This document shows positions 22,391-32,166 of a stretch of DNA of 34,815 nt, one piece after another. A model generated the notes under the pieces. The model was not told the origin of the DNA. It did not search any database and worked only from the letters and a program-made list of their open reading frames with translations. The DNA is from JAKPRU01 sp029568995 (GTDB taxonomy: Bacteria > Hinthialibacterota > Hinthialibacteria > Hinthialibacterales > JAKPRU01): positions 1 to 34,815 of the forward strand of contig DAOMHQ010000034.1 in assembly GCA_035430965.1 (NCBI GenBank). The letters run 5' to 3'. The translations under genes were made by a program, and so were the position numbers. Every line of letters starts with the position of its first letter. Within the stretch, counting starts at the first letter, position 1.

Positions 22391-23716
22391 CCGGAAGAAG
22401 TCGTTGGCTCGGTAGAGATCGAGAATTGGAAAAAGCGCTCCCCCTGGCCGCAGGATCTCCTGGGAAATGATACCTGGAATCCTCTCATTACGCTTGCAGA
22501 CTACTTCAAGCGTAAGAAGAACTGGACACGCCTTGAGGAAATTCTGAACCTGATTCCGGGAAATCCGGCGGATGACCCGAATGCCCTCATTCGGGAGCAG
22601 ATCCGCCTGGATGCTCTGTTCAGTCAATCGAAGTACGAGAACGTCATTCATGCTACCGAAATCCTACTCCCGACAATGCAGGACAAGATATATGTCAATC
22701 AAAACCGTTCCTCATTTTCCTTTGAGCAGTATCTTGTGTCTCTGGTTGCCTGTAAAGAAGTTGATCAGGCTAAAGATATCCTTCAGCATCGTCTTGCACA
22801 GCTGACATCGGAACAGCGTAAAGTCTATGACGATTGGATGCTGGAGTCGCTTGTTCAGAGCCTTTCCAGCCGGTTACATTTAAGCGTAGATGAGATTGGA
22901 GATATTCTTGGCATTGATGTATATACGGATAAGCGCATTCAACACTTTTCCGGTTGGGACTGGGGTGTTCAATACCGTCAACCGGTTTATGAGTCCTGGC
23001 GACTGCGTCTACAGGAAATCGCCAACTACTACACGTCGCATCCTCTACCGGACAAGACGGAACTTCTGGAGCGAACCGGGAAAGATGAATATGTCGCTTA
23101 CACACGTCGAATCCCCGGTATCCGAACGCACTTGGTCTTGCCCGTCTCACCCGATCTCAAGACCTATCTCCGTGGATTTCCCTGTCGCCCCGGTACACTT
23201 CATCTCCCCCAATCGCTTGGGTCAACTTCTTTGAATTGCGATCTGGTCTATGCGGAGACCATCTCGCCCCGCGAACAAGCCGAATTCATACTGAAACGAC
23301 TAGGTCTTACTGTCCGGGAATCCACGCAGGATATGGATGTCTGGGTCGCCCACTCCGACGGAAAGCTTCGAAAACCGAAAGAAGAGGTCGCTGACCCGGA
23401 CCCGAATACCTCCATGCAGTCTTTCACAACGATGGAGACTCTGTTAAACACGCTGGCCATCGACCTGAATGAGAACTCGACAACAGGACCAATCATCATT
23501 ATGGATGAGACTGGTATCCCAAGCGCCCCCCCGAAAGACAAATGGGGAGAAGCGGACTCATGGAGCCGCCTCTGGGTCAGTCGCGTCATCCCACGCTGGA
23601 AAGGTGCGGACGGATTCGAGAGAGCCAAGGCTTGGTTTTCAAATGAACTTGGTGTGACATTTCATAAGGAAACTCGACCTGTCACGATTTACAATATTGT
23701 TAAAGAAGGAGAATGA
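22391..23716 (+). CDS. C-terminal part of a probable sigma-partner protein with DUF3738-like end
   Basis: After the gap 441 residues are open to a stop at 23716. The first half is helical and may be repeat-like (KRKKNWTRLEEILNLIPGNP, ENVIHATEILLPTMQDKIY). The second half holds two related-looking segments: EFILKRLGLTVRESTQDMDVWVA and FSNELGVTFHKETRPVTIYN, the second preceded by TTGPIIIMDETGIP. These resemble the repeated beta-alpha-beta pattern of DUF3738/TIGR03435 soil-bacterial proteins. It is probably the outer part of the anti-sigma-like protein or its cognate partner. It converges with the pbpC gene, 44 bases apart. Confidence 0.5.
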   Translation, partial: PEEVVGSVEIENWKKRSPWPQDLLGNDTWNPLITLADYFKRKKNWTRLEEILNLIPGNPADDPNALIREQIRLDALFSQSKYENVIHATEILLPTMQDKIYVNQNRSSFSFEQYLVSLVACKEVDQAKDILQHRLAQLTSEQRKVYDDWMLESLVQSLSSRLHLSVDEIGDILGIDVYTDKRIQHFSGWDWGVQYRQPVYESWRLRLQEIANYYTSHPLPDKTELLERTGKDEYVAYTRRIPGIRTHLVLPVSPDLKTYLRGFPCRPGTLHLPQSLGSTSLNCDLVYAETISPREQAEFILKRLGLTVRESTQDMDVWVAHSDGKLRKPKEEVADPDPNTSMQSFTTMETLLNTLAIDLNENSTTGPIIIMDETGIPSAPPKDKWGEADSWSRLWVSRVIPRWKGADGFERAKAWFSNELGVTFHKETRPVTIYNIVKEGE

Positions 23717-23760
23717 TTCCCAGAGATTCAAATAAAGGCCTCATACTCTTTGAATATGCC

Positions 23761-26100
23761 TCATCTATCCTGTCTCGCCGCTGCAAGCAAGGCGTCCGGT
23801 ACATGCACATTGTACTCAACTGTGTCCGTCTCCCCCTCCATCGACATACAGGTGAGCCGATGCGCTCCCGCCTCCAAGTCAATGAACACGCCTCTGTTCT
23901 GCCCCGAATCCCCGATGTATTTGTCATCCAAGTACCAGTGTAGAGGATTGTCCTCTACCGAAGCGCGAAATCGAATCCTGTCGCCGTCCGGTTCACCCGT
24001 AAGAACGTACTCCGCCCCATCGGACGGCTCCAGGATCTCCAGCCCGATCTGTCGCGCATATCCGGCAGCGGAACCTGACGAACCTGACCGCACAGGGATC
24101 GCCACAGCCGCCAAATCCCAATTTCGGGGCGACGCGGGCCGCTTCTCGACTATCTTCACCCCTTCCCTTCCCGCGACAGGCTGATGCATTCTGCATGTTC
24201 GGCAAAGATATTGCGTGCGCGGCAGGTACACGGTCCGGGTGTCCTTGCACCACTGTGACGTCGGCAAGCCGCTTGTCGCACACACGAGTGCCTCACGAAG
24301 CTCGCCGCCCGCCTCCGGCCATTCCGACGTTGCCTTGCCAGGTAGAGATCTGAATATCTTCCCTGCCAGCGGCAAGGCCGCACGAGCGCCGACCAGCAGT
24401 TCCGACGAACGTGCATCGTTATTCCCAACCCAGACTCCTACGACATAATGCGCGTTCCAAACGAAGGCCCAGGCATCCCGCAATCCCCACGATGTCCCCG
24501 TTTTCCAACAGACACGGGTTGGCGAATGAACCGCATTCATATCCCGGTCCAACTCCGATGGCAGCGGCTGTTCCAGCATCTGATAAATCATCATACAAGT
24601 GCCCGGCGAATAGATCCTTCTCTCCGCTCCCACGTCAGAATCCCGGATTGTCCGCAAGGGTCGGTACACGCCGAGATTTGCAATGGTACAATACGCCGCA
24701 ACAGCCTCTTCCAATTTGACTTCGCAATTTCCTAAAGTCAGCCCCAGACCATAATGATCTGCGGACCTTTTTAATGTGGTGAAACCGATATCCTTCAAAT
24801 GCCTGTAATAAGAGTCAATCCCAATTCGCTGCAAGAGGCTGACCGCAGGGACATTCAGCGATTTCCTGAGGGCATACCCGGCGGAGATTGTTCCATTGTA
24901 ATAGCGATTGAAATTCTCCGGTCTATAGAGACCCAGATCCCAGGTATCGTCCATCAGAGTTTCGGAGGCATACAGGTTGTTCCGCTCCATGGCAAGTGCG
25001 TACAGAAAAGGCTTCAATGCCGAACCCGGCGACCGGGGAGCACGGCACAAATCTACCTGTCCGCCTGGAACATCATAGAATCCCGCCGAACCGACCCGCG
25101 CAAGGACCTCGGCGGTTCTGACATCGACTACCATCACCGCCGCGTTCTCGACTCCGTTGCCAAGGTTCCTGACTCCGTGGGATAGAATCCCCTCGCATTT
25201 CTCCTGAATGGTCCCGTCGAGTGTAACAGCTACTGGGGAACCGGGTCGAACCGTGTCCCTGACCCACATCGCCAGATGCGGAGAGCGTTGTGGAAATTCG
25301 CAATACCGCGCGTTCAGAGGCTGTTTTTTTGCAACGAGAAGATCCTTCCGGTCAATGAATTTCTCCTCGTACATCCGGTCCAGGACATAATTCCGTCTTG
25401 CCAATGCCCGGCTTTGATGATTCAGTGGGGAAAAATATCCCGGAGCCTTCGGCAATGCGGCCAGCAATGCCGCTTCCGCTGTTGTTAATTCCCTGGCCGG
25501 TTTCCCGAAATATCGCCTGGCCGCTGCTTCACAACCGATCAGATTTCCACCATAGGGAGCGAAATTCAAGTACATCTCCAGAATCGTATCTTTGGAACAG
25601 TGAAGGGATAGTCGAATCGCCTCGACCGCCTGGTACACCTTGTTGCAAGACCGCCCATGAGCGGCACACACCATCTTCACCACCTGCATGGGGATGGTGG
25701 ATGCACCCGAGACAATCCGAAAATGGACGATGTCCTGTATCAACGCGCGAACAATCGCGAATGGATCGACACCCCAATGAGAATAGAACCGCTGATCCTC
25801 CACACTGACGGTGGCCTGAATCAATCGCGGACTGATTTCCTCTATTCCACGTTCAAAACACCACGAGTCGTTTTTATTCAAATAGCAATACAACAGATTG
25901 CCGTTCCGATCCCGCAATTCCTGTGAGACGTTGGATACCCTGTAATAATCCTCATCCAACGGCCAGGATAAACAGACCACACCAAAAAGAACAAGCAACC
26001 CACAAATAAGCAATAGGATTCGTCGATGAGCGCCAACGCTCTCACGGATGGCATTCCATCCTTGTAGAATCCTGCAAATATAGTTGCGGTACATGTTCAT
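23761..26100 (-). CDS. pbpC: Penicillin-binding protein 1C (glycosyltransferase/transpeptidase)
   Basis: A 779-residue bifunctional peptidoglycan synthase anchored by one N-terminal membrane helix (RRILLLICGLLVLFGVVCL). The GT51 glycosyltransferase domain has SVEDQRFYSHWG (catalytic Glu101) and GASTIPMQVVKM. The transpeptidase domain has the SxxK motif SALK (Ser360, Lys363), SLN, and KTGT (Lys533). The C-terminal 120 residues form a BiPBP_C-like beta domain, typical of PBP1C. The start was set at ATG 26100, which overlaps the stop of the alpha-2-macroglobulin gene by ATGA; the open frame 40 codons longer is antisense shadow. Genes for PBP1C and alpha-2-macroglobulin are often paired, the second guarding the periplasm if the wall is breached. 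Confidence 0.95.
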   Translation of the reverse strand: MNMYRNYICRILQGWNAIRESVGAHRRILLLICGLLVLFGVVCLSWPLDEDYYRVSNVSQELRDRNGNLLYCYLNKNDSWCFERGIEEISPRLIQATVSVEDQRFYSHWGVDPFAIVRALIQDIVHFRIVSGASTIPMQVVKMVCAAHGRSCNKVYQAVEAIRLSLHCSKDTILEMYLNFAPYGGNLIGCEAAARRYFGKPARELTTAEAALLAALPKAPGYFSPLNHQSRALARRNYVLDRMYEEKFIDRKDLLVAKKQPLNARYCEFPQRSPHLAMWVRDTVRPGSPVAVTLDGTIQEKCEGILSHGVRNLGNGVENAAVMVVDVRTAEVLARVGSAGFYDVPGGQVDLCRAPRSPGSALKPFLYALAMERNNLYASETLMDDTWDLGLYRPENFNRYYNGTISAGYALRKSLNVPAVSLLQRIGIDSYYRHLKDIGFTTLKRSADHYGLGLTLGNCEVKLEEAVAAYCTIANLGVYRPLRTIRDSDVGAERRIYSPGTCMMIYQMLEQPLPSELDRDMNAVHSPTRVCWKTGTSWGLRDAWAFVWNAHYVVGVWVGNNDARSSELLVGARAALPLAGKIFRSLPGKATSEWPEAGGELREALVCATSGLPTSQWCKDTRTVYLPRTQYLCRTCRMHQPVAGREGVKIVEKRPASPRNWDLAAVAIPVRSGSSGSAAGYARQIGLEILEPSDGAEYVLTGEPDGDRIRFRASVEDNPLHWYLDDKYIGDSGQNRGVFIDLEAGAHRLTCMSMEGETDTVEYNVHVPDALLAAARQDR

Positions 26101-29100
26101 CGTGACACTTCTATGGTCTCCGGAGCGGACGATCCCTGAACCAGCGGGTCGTACATGCATTCGGCGTGAACAGCCGGAACCTGGTAGTTGCCCGGAGTAA
26201 TCGCCCGGACTGCGTAGCAATAATGCCGTGTTCCACCCGGCAGATCGTTGAATGCAAGAATGATCCGGTCATCCCGTATATCCGTATAGGTCGGCGCGAT
26301 AATCGGCGAAACAACATTCATTCCGGGCAGTGAAGCGGCATCAAGCCGCGGATTCATGATCTCAAAACCCGCCGGGAGCAGATCCACGACAACGACATTC
26401 TTGAGACTCTGATCGCACGAGATGTCCAGACAGACCACATAGTCATCCCCATGCTTGAATCGTTTGGAATCCTGTACAACAGCTCGGTTCGTGAAATACC
26501 GTCTCCCCGTGGAAATTCCCTTTGAAACCGCCTCCCTGATGGAATCTCGTGGGATACCTTCCATGACAACATTTGAATAGAGATTCGTATCGCCCGTGTT
26601 GTTCACGGTGAACTTCCCCCCGCCCCCCTTGTGTTGTTCCTGGTAAATATCCGCCCCGCGTATTTGTTTGGTCAACGGCTCGGTGCCGGTAGAGTATGAG
26701 ATATCGCCGGCGGCTGCCGCCGTGTTTTCGCCGAGTTTCTCCATATACATTCCCAGGGCCGTTATGGCGAAAGCGGTTTCATGAGTTATGTAGTGTTCCC
26801 GGTTTCGCAAATACATCGCGATCTTCTCCGCACGCTCCGCCAGCGTGACCGGATTCGTCTCCATCTGCAGAAGAGCGAGCAATTCGACGGCATCGTTTCG
26901 GATCTCGGAATTAAGCGTCCCGTCTTGCTCCGCAAACAGGTACGGCTCGGAGGGAGACTGCGCCATGTACATCCGAACACGGTCATAATCTTTTGTATTC
27001 AGGGCCAGCGCGGCAGCAAGCAGGTAGCGGGCCGAGCGAGGCAGCGGAATCGCGTCGAATCCCGCGATCTGTCCGATTGCTCCCTCATCCCCTGTCAGCG
27101 AAAGCGCATACAAGGCATAGGCTCGCTGATACAGGCCGGATTCCGAGGAATCATTTGCATTTCTCGCCAGTGCACTGACATAGTTCTTTAACAACTGGTA
27201 GGCCTCGCCGGGAATCTGTAGACTTCCGTCGTCTTTTACAAGCGTCAGAAAATGGAACGCATAAATCGAGCCGTAGGCATACGGATGATATCCGCCCTGC
27301 CAACTCGCCAGGCCGCCAGAGGGGATTTGCATGGCTAGTAACTGGTCGATCCCCGCTTGCAGGTAACTTGGCGTGTATTCCAGACGGCCTGGGATCTGCT
27401 GAATCAGATCCGCGTGTTCTTTCAGAACATATAGAGCCATCAGGCGCGAGGTCACCTGCTCGACACAGCCGTAAGGATAACCCAGGAGATACGACAGAGC
27501 CTTCTCCAACTGAATCGCCGGACTTGCGCCGATACGCACATTCATTTGGAATCGTTCATCGTCCAGGAAACGATCGTTTACAATTTCCATTGACTCCGAT
27601 GGCTTGACAACCCGAATATCAGCGGCCAACTGAAAGGCAGCAGGCATTTTCACAGGTAGCGGAGCGGATTGCGTGACGGTTTCAATCAAACCACCCGCCG
27701 CGTCATAGACATCCATCGCCCAGTCCAGCTGTCCCTGCCCGGAGAGATCTCCTGCCGAAATCGAGGCAGAACAGTCCTTCTCTGCCTTGCCGGATATGGC
27801 GAGTTGAATTTGACCGGATGTCTCTTTCAGCGCACCGGAGGCCACCCATCGCAACGTTGTCTGGCATGGTGAGTCCGTGGTATTGAAGATCACAGCGCGG
27901 CATTCGCAGGAATCCCCCGGCAGCAAAAATCGTGGCATGCTTGTACGAAGCATAACCGGGCGGCGCACGGGCAGTTCCTGAGCCAGACTCCCGCTAGCCC
28001 GTTCATTCCAGCCGACAACCACAAGACGCAGGATACCGTCGAACTCCGGTACGGCTAATCGAACAATCGCCTTTCCGAATTCATCCGTACGCACTTCGCC
28101 TGACCAGAGGGCGACCGGCTTAATCCAACTCTCCATGGTCGGTGCGACGCGCTTGGCAAGGTCCGCATCCATGTCGCCACCCGGAGTAATTTCTTCATAT
28201 TGATAAACAACACGATCATAGTAGTGCGCCCGGCGAAGGTCCGGTCTCCTTGCGCGACTAAGCCAGGCATAGGGGTCGGGATTCTTATAGCCGGTAATCA
28301 GATGAATTCCCTCATCGACCGCTGCAAGAGTCAGTTCCGATTGAACTGGATTTCCATTGGCGTCGGCTACCTGAATCGGAATCTCCGTTTCTCGATTTGG
28401 CCGAATTTCCGATGGGAGGTCCGGAATGGATAGGGTCAGATCCCGCGTAGCGTTGTGAACGGCGATACTCGCCACGGCGAAACTCATGAATGGGTATAGT
28501 TGGGCCTTGTCCTTCTCAATCGCGTGAACCACGGTCACTTCGGCCCACAGATTCGGAAACGCATCCTCGGTGATCGGGATACGGATCTCGCCGGATTGAT
28601 TCTCGATTCGAATGGGGATCATAGATCGGATGGTCTCATGCTGCAGCACGACGATTCCGCAGCCATCAAACGGCGATTCCACCCGCAGAATCGCTTCCTC
28701 GCCGATGTCATATCTCTCTTTGTCTAACGACAATTTCAGCAGAGTCGGTCTGGTCGCATCGGAGAGCTGACAACGCCCGTCATAGCAGTAAAAGGTCTGT
28801 GTACTGGTAAGCGCGGTGGCATCGGATTGAACGCGTATCCGATAATATCCGTAGCCCTTTGGATCGAATTCAATGTGCCCGATTCCGTCTTGGAGAGCAA
28901 CCTCACGCGTTTCAATCTCGTAGAAATTGTCGGTCCAACTCGGTTCATTGTGGGTATAATACCTTCGGAGGTAGTAACCCCATTTCTGCTGTTCCAGTGT
29001 CACGGTCACGCTCGGCAAAATGGCAGGCGATTCATCAGGATGAATGGCTATGACATTGACATCCATACCGCTCTTACCGGTACGGCTGACCGTATGGATT

Positions 29101-31811
29101 CCCAGAAGGATATCGGATGCACAGAGAATCGCCTGGGCGCGGGCCGGCACCGTCCTTCCGCCAACCTCGTGGACATTGGCAGCAATGGTCATCGCAATGG
29201 GAAATGAGATTCCGGGGTGAAACGGCGGCGTGTAATGGAATTGGGCTAGGCCGTGCTCATCCGTGTTCGTCTCACCGATCGAGAACGTCTCCGGCTTGTA
29301 CGGTTCGTCGTTTCCAAAATAATACAACGGGAACTTCTGGCTGGAGAAAATCCCCTTGTTGAGATGAATCTTCGCATCGACCTTGCGATTGGCCGCCGGC
29401 GGCCCGATCAATTGAGTCGCTGTGACACTGATCACATAGTCATTACCCATCAACCAGTTCTTGTCCGAGAGAGACATCTCGGCTTTCATGCGCTGAGGGA
29501 CAAATTCCTCCAGTCGAAACGTATAGGAGCCGATGGGAGCGTTGCTTCCCGGAACCTGCAGCTGCGCGACATAGTTCCCCGTCGGATAGACATCCTGTGT
29601 CGCAAGATCGTATCCCCCTGCCCCCGTAGATGATAAGGTAATCGGGTTCGTCAGGAGCGACTCCCCGTTCGGCTTCAATACAACAAACTGAAGAGGCACG
29701 TTCGCCAATGCATCACCATAGTTCGTGCGGACAATCCAGCGCAAATGCACCGTCTCACCCGGGCGATACAGATCACGATCCGCATACAGAAAGGCATCGT
29801 AGGCATCCGGGCGATAGGATGGCATATCCGACCGGATCTGGGGAATATTATCCTCACTGGGCGTCAGCTGCAGGAACGTGTAGTCTTCTCCATGTTCGGC
29901 GACAACCACTTTCGGATTTCCCCAGGCCGTGTTCATATTCGAGACATGCGCCAAGCCCTTGGCATCGGTGCGCAATTCCCCCAGTACCTGGTTCTTTTCC
30001 GAATATACGGTGATCTTGGCGGATTCGATGGGGGCCAGGGAGTACAAATCGTGGACAAACACGTACAATTCCTGGTCGCGCCAATGCGCAAGCAAGCCGA
30101 TATCCGTAAACAGGATCAGTTTCGTTGGATCGGGTCCCCCGTGCGCGTCGGCCTGCAGACAGAACACACCACGCTTCCCGGTTGTGAACAATTCATCGAG
30201 CGGGATCTTCGTTTCGACCAGAGTGGGGCCTTGTCGGTTAACTGAGTACCGTTTCTGAGCCACTTGCTCACACCAGGAGCGGCTGAAAGACCAGCCCGGT
30301 TGACCGTTCTCTGTGTCACGGAGCGCCACGGCAATGTTCGACGGAAAGAGACGGTAGAGGGTGAGATCGGCAAATGATACATTCCGGCTGCGAAGCGGCA
30401 GAGCAAGCCCGCTCCGTCTTGGAAAGTAGAACTGGTCATTGTAGCCGAATCCGAGCCAGGATTGGAACGTTTCAGAGGTCACTACGCGATGAATCGGCTC
30501 CTTCGAGCGGAATTTGTCACGGTATGGAATACCGGGAAGAATCGTCAGCTGGTAGGTTTGCTTTTCCTTCCAGTCGCCGAATATGTCCAGATCGTGTGTG
30601 GACCAGGAAGAGTACTCGGCGTTGAGATTGGAAACCTCCGGTTGAACCTGAAAATGAGCAAGAAAATCCTTTGGTGACAGAAATCGCTGGAGATCGTAAT
30701 TGAACCGTATGTGCAGCACAGTCCCGCGTTCTTCAAAATTATTCCAGGATGTATACTCGATTTGCAGGGGCTGGAATTGGGCTTCCAAAACCGTTGTAAA
30801 GGTCCCAGGAAGCGATGTTCCCATCTCTCCCGGCAGTCCTTCGGCGACAGTAACCGTGAGGCGGACATTCTCAAGGCGGTTCAGCGAAATCCGTGCAAGA
30901 TGATCGGGCGGCGTATCGCCGCGCTCCAACGTGTAGGGAATCGTCTCACCGTTATTCGTATCCGTAATAGTCAAGTACTTTTGCAGATCGGTCGGCTCCA
31001 CGAGTTTTGTAAAGGAGACCAGGACACGCTGCGATTCGGGGGTAAAGTCATACCACTGGGCGCGTGAAACCTGAAGAAGATCCCGTTGGGGATAAGTCTG
31101 TACAAAATCATCCGGATTGTGGAACCGCCCGGTTCGATCCGGTAATCCTTTCTTTACTGTCAGGGTAATGGGCCAGTCGGTAAAATCGCTGATGGTAATG
31201 CGCGGGGACTTGTCGTTGTCTCCGGGGCTGAGTTGATAGGGAACCGGCTGACCGGATTTCGACACGATCTCCAGGTATTGTTTCAACGTGTCTGCATCGA
31301 CGGAATAGGGCAGAAATAAAGCGAGGAGGACCTTCGCGGGCTGTTCCTGAATCACCGCAATGCGCTTGGGGTGAAACGGCGTGCTTGCGACATAGATCTC
31401 CCGATGAGCCGGATTGATTTCAAGTCCGTCTATCGAGCGAAGGGTCGGTCCCATGCGGAGCTGGAAGATCTGGTCGGGTGTTACCTGAGTCGGCAGGAAC
31501 GCGACATAGTTGGGCCCGAGTTCCAGCCGTCCGTCCAGGGGGGGAGTAATGGTGAGAACCTCCCGATCCGGTTGCGGAATCTGCTGCAGGGTACGGTCAA
31601 AGATTACCAGGATCCGATCTTTCACAGATTCATCATCAAGCGGAACGATGCCGACAACATTGACCTGTTGGTCGGATCGGCTCTCCAGCAGCGACGGCAA
31701 GTCGCCGAAGGCTGAAGCGGCTCCGAGGGCCATCGCGGCAAGGAGCAACAGGCAGGTCAATTGGGTGAAAACGATTCGAACCGGGAAGAGGGAAGTGAGG
31801 TAAGTAAGCAT
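26097..31811 (-). CDS. yfhM: Bacterial alpha-2-macroglobulin (YfhM-like protease trap)
   Basis: A 1904-residue secreted protein, of usual length. It opens with a signal peptide (VFTQLTCLLLLAAMALGAASA); the one cysteine is in the hydrophobic core, not at a lipobox, so unlike E. coli YfhM it does not look like a lipoprotein. The many macroglobulin beta domains include DRDLYRPGETVHLRWIVR and the bait/MG7 region. The thioester motif GCVEQ is intact, with the reactive Cys at about 1449, followed by the helical thioester domain. It traps proteases that cleave its bait region. ATG 31811 was chosen because GGAGG lies 5 bases before it. Its stop overlaps the pbpC start, so the two form a tightly coupled operon. 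Confidence 0.95.
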   Translation of the reverse strand: MLTYLTSLFPVRIVFTQLTCLLLLAAMALGAASAFGDLPSLLESRSDQQVNVVGIVPLDDESVKDRILVIFDRTLQQIPQPDREVLTITPPLDGRLELGPNYVAFLPTQVTPDQIFQLRMGPTLRSIDGLEINPAHREIYVASTPFHPKRIAVIQEQPAKVLLALFLPYSVDADTLKQYLEIVSKSGQPVPYQLSPGDNDKSPRITISDFTDWPITLTVKKGLPDRTGRFHNPDDFVQTYPQRDLLQVSRAQWYDFTPESQRVLVSFTKLVEPTDLQKYLTITDTNNGETIPYTLERGDTPPDHLARISLNRLENVRLTVTVAEGLPGEMGTSLPGTFTTVLEAQFQPLQIEYTSWNNFEERGTVLHIRFNYDLQRFLSPKDFLAHFQVQPEVSNLNAEYSSWSTHDLDIFGDWKEKQTYQLTILPGIPYRDKFRSKEPIHRVVTSETFQSWLGFGYNDQFYFPRRSGLALPLRSRNVSFADLTLYRLFPSNIAVALRDTENGQPGWSFSRSWCEQVAQKRYSVNRQGPTLVETKIPLDELFTTGKRGVFCLQADAHGGPDPTKLILFTDIGLLAHWRDQELYVFVHDLYSLAPIESAKITVYSEKNQVLGELRTDAKGLAHVSNMNTAWGNPKVVVAEHGEDYTFLQLTPSEDNIPQIRSDMPSYRPDAYDAFLYADRDLYRPGETVHLRWIVRTNYGDALANVPLQFVVLKPNGESLLTNPITLSSTGAGGYDLATQDVYPTGNYVAQLQVPGSNAPIGSYTFRLEEFVPQRMKAEMSLSDKNWLMGNDYVISVTATQLIGPPAANRKVDAKIHLNKGIFSSQKFPLYYFGNDEPYKPETFSIGETNTDEHGLAQFHYTPPFHPGISFPIAMTIAANVHEVGGRTVPARAQAILCASDILLGIHTVSRTGKSGMDVNVIAIHPDESPAILPSVTVTLEQQKWGYYLRRYYTHNEPSWTDNFYEIETREVALQDGIGHIEFDPKGYGYYRIRVQSDATALTSTQTFYCYDGRCQLSDATRPTLLKLSLDKERYDIGEEAILRVESPFDGCGIVVLQHETIRSMIPIRIENQSGEIRIPITEDAFPNLWAEVTVVHAIEKDKAQLYPFMSFAVASIAVHNATRDLTLSIPDLPSEIRPNRETEIPIQVADANGNPVQSELTLAAVDEGIHLITGYKNPDPYAWLSRARRPDLRRAHYYDRVVYQYEEITPGGDMDADLAKRVAPTMESWIKPVALWSGEVRTDEFGKAIVRLAVPEFDGILRLVVVGWNERASGSLAQELPVRRPVMLRTSMPRFLLPGDSCECRAVIFNTTDSPCQTTLRWVASGALKETSGQIQLAISGKAEKDCSASISAGDLSGQGQLDWAMDVYDAAGGLIETVTQSAPLPVKMPAAFQLAADIRVVKPSESMEIVNDRFLDDERFQMNVRIGASPAIQLEKALSYLLGYPYGCVEQVTSRLMALYVLKEHADLIQQIPGRLEYTPSYLQAGIDQLLAMQIPSGGLASWQGGYHPYAYGSIYAFHFLTLVKDDGSLQIPGEAYQLLKNYVSALARNANDSSESGLYQRAYALYALSLTGDEGAIGQIAGFDAIPLPRSARYLLAAALALNTKDYDRVRMYMAQSPSEPYLFAEQDGTLNSEIRNDAVELLALLQMETNPVTLAERAEKIAMYLRNREHYITHETAFAITALGMYMEKLGENTAAAAGDISYSTGTEPLTKQIRGADIYQEQHKGGGGKFTVNNTGDTNLYSNVVMEGIPRDSIREAVSKGISTGRRYFTNRAVVQDSKRFKHGDDYVVCLDISCDQSLKNVVVVDLLPAGFEIMNPRLDAASLPGMNVVSPIIAPTYTDIRDDRIILAFNDLPGGTRHYCYAVRAITPGNYQVPAVHAECMYDPLVQGSSAPETIEVSR

Positions 31812-32166
31812 GGCGGCCTCCGATGCCGGGCATTCTCCGGCATACAACAAGACGGTGGGTGAGATCCGAAACCTGCGCGAGTCGATTGTTGGTTACAAGA
31901 ATAACGTTTGAGGATCGAGGAAGATATGGTCTGCGAAAGAAATATTTCCCGGGGCTGCGTGCCTACAAGAAAGCAGTGTCACTATGCGGGGAGGGCGAGG
32001 CTCCAGCCGAGCCGATAGTTTTTTGATTCCCGGCTCGGCTGGAGCCTTGCCCTCCCTGACGCGGAGTCTTCCAGGTCTGAAGGGCACAGATATTCCCGGC
32101 AATTCCCATCTGGCCGGATCAAGCAGAGAATCCGCGTAACATAAGTCTCTTCAAAGACTTAGAAAC
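31812..32166. other. Intergenic stretch with one large hairpin
   Basis: A 355-base gap between the MFS gene and the alpha-2-macroglobulin gene, both on the minus strand. It contains the 25-bp inverted repeat listed separately and a weak 6-bp hairpin just after the MFS stop (AAGTCT 32143-32148 with AGACTT 32155-32160) without a T tract. No gene is supported, and no good promoter was recognised. Confidence 0.7.
31989..32056. repeat. 25-bp inverted repeat (REP-like hairpin)
   Basis: The left arm 31989-32013 (GGGAGGGCGAGG then CTCCAGCCGAGCC) pairs with the right arm 32032-32056 with one mismatch across an 18-base AT-rich loop. Similar GGCTCGGCTGGAGCC elements are dispersed in several bacterial lineages as I recall. 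No T tract follows on either strand, so it is more likely a mobile palindromic repeat than a terminator. Confidence 0.9.
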
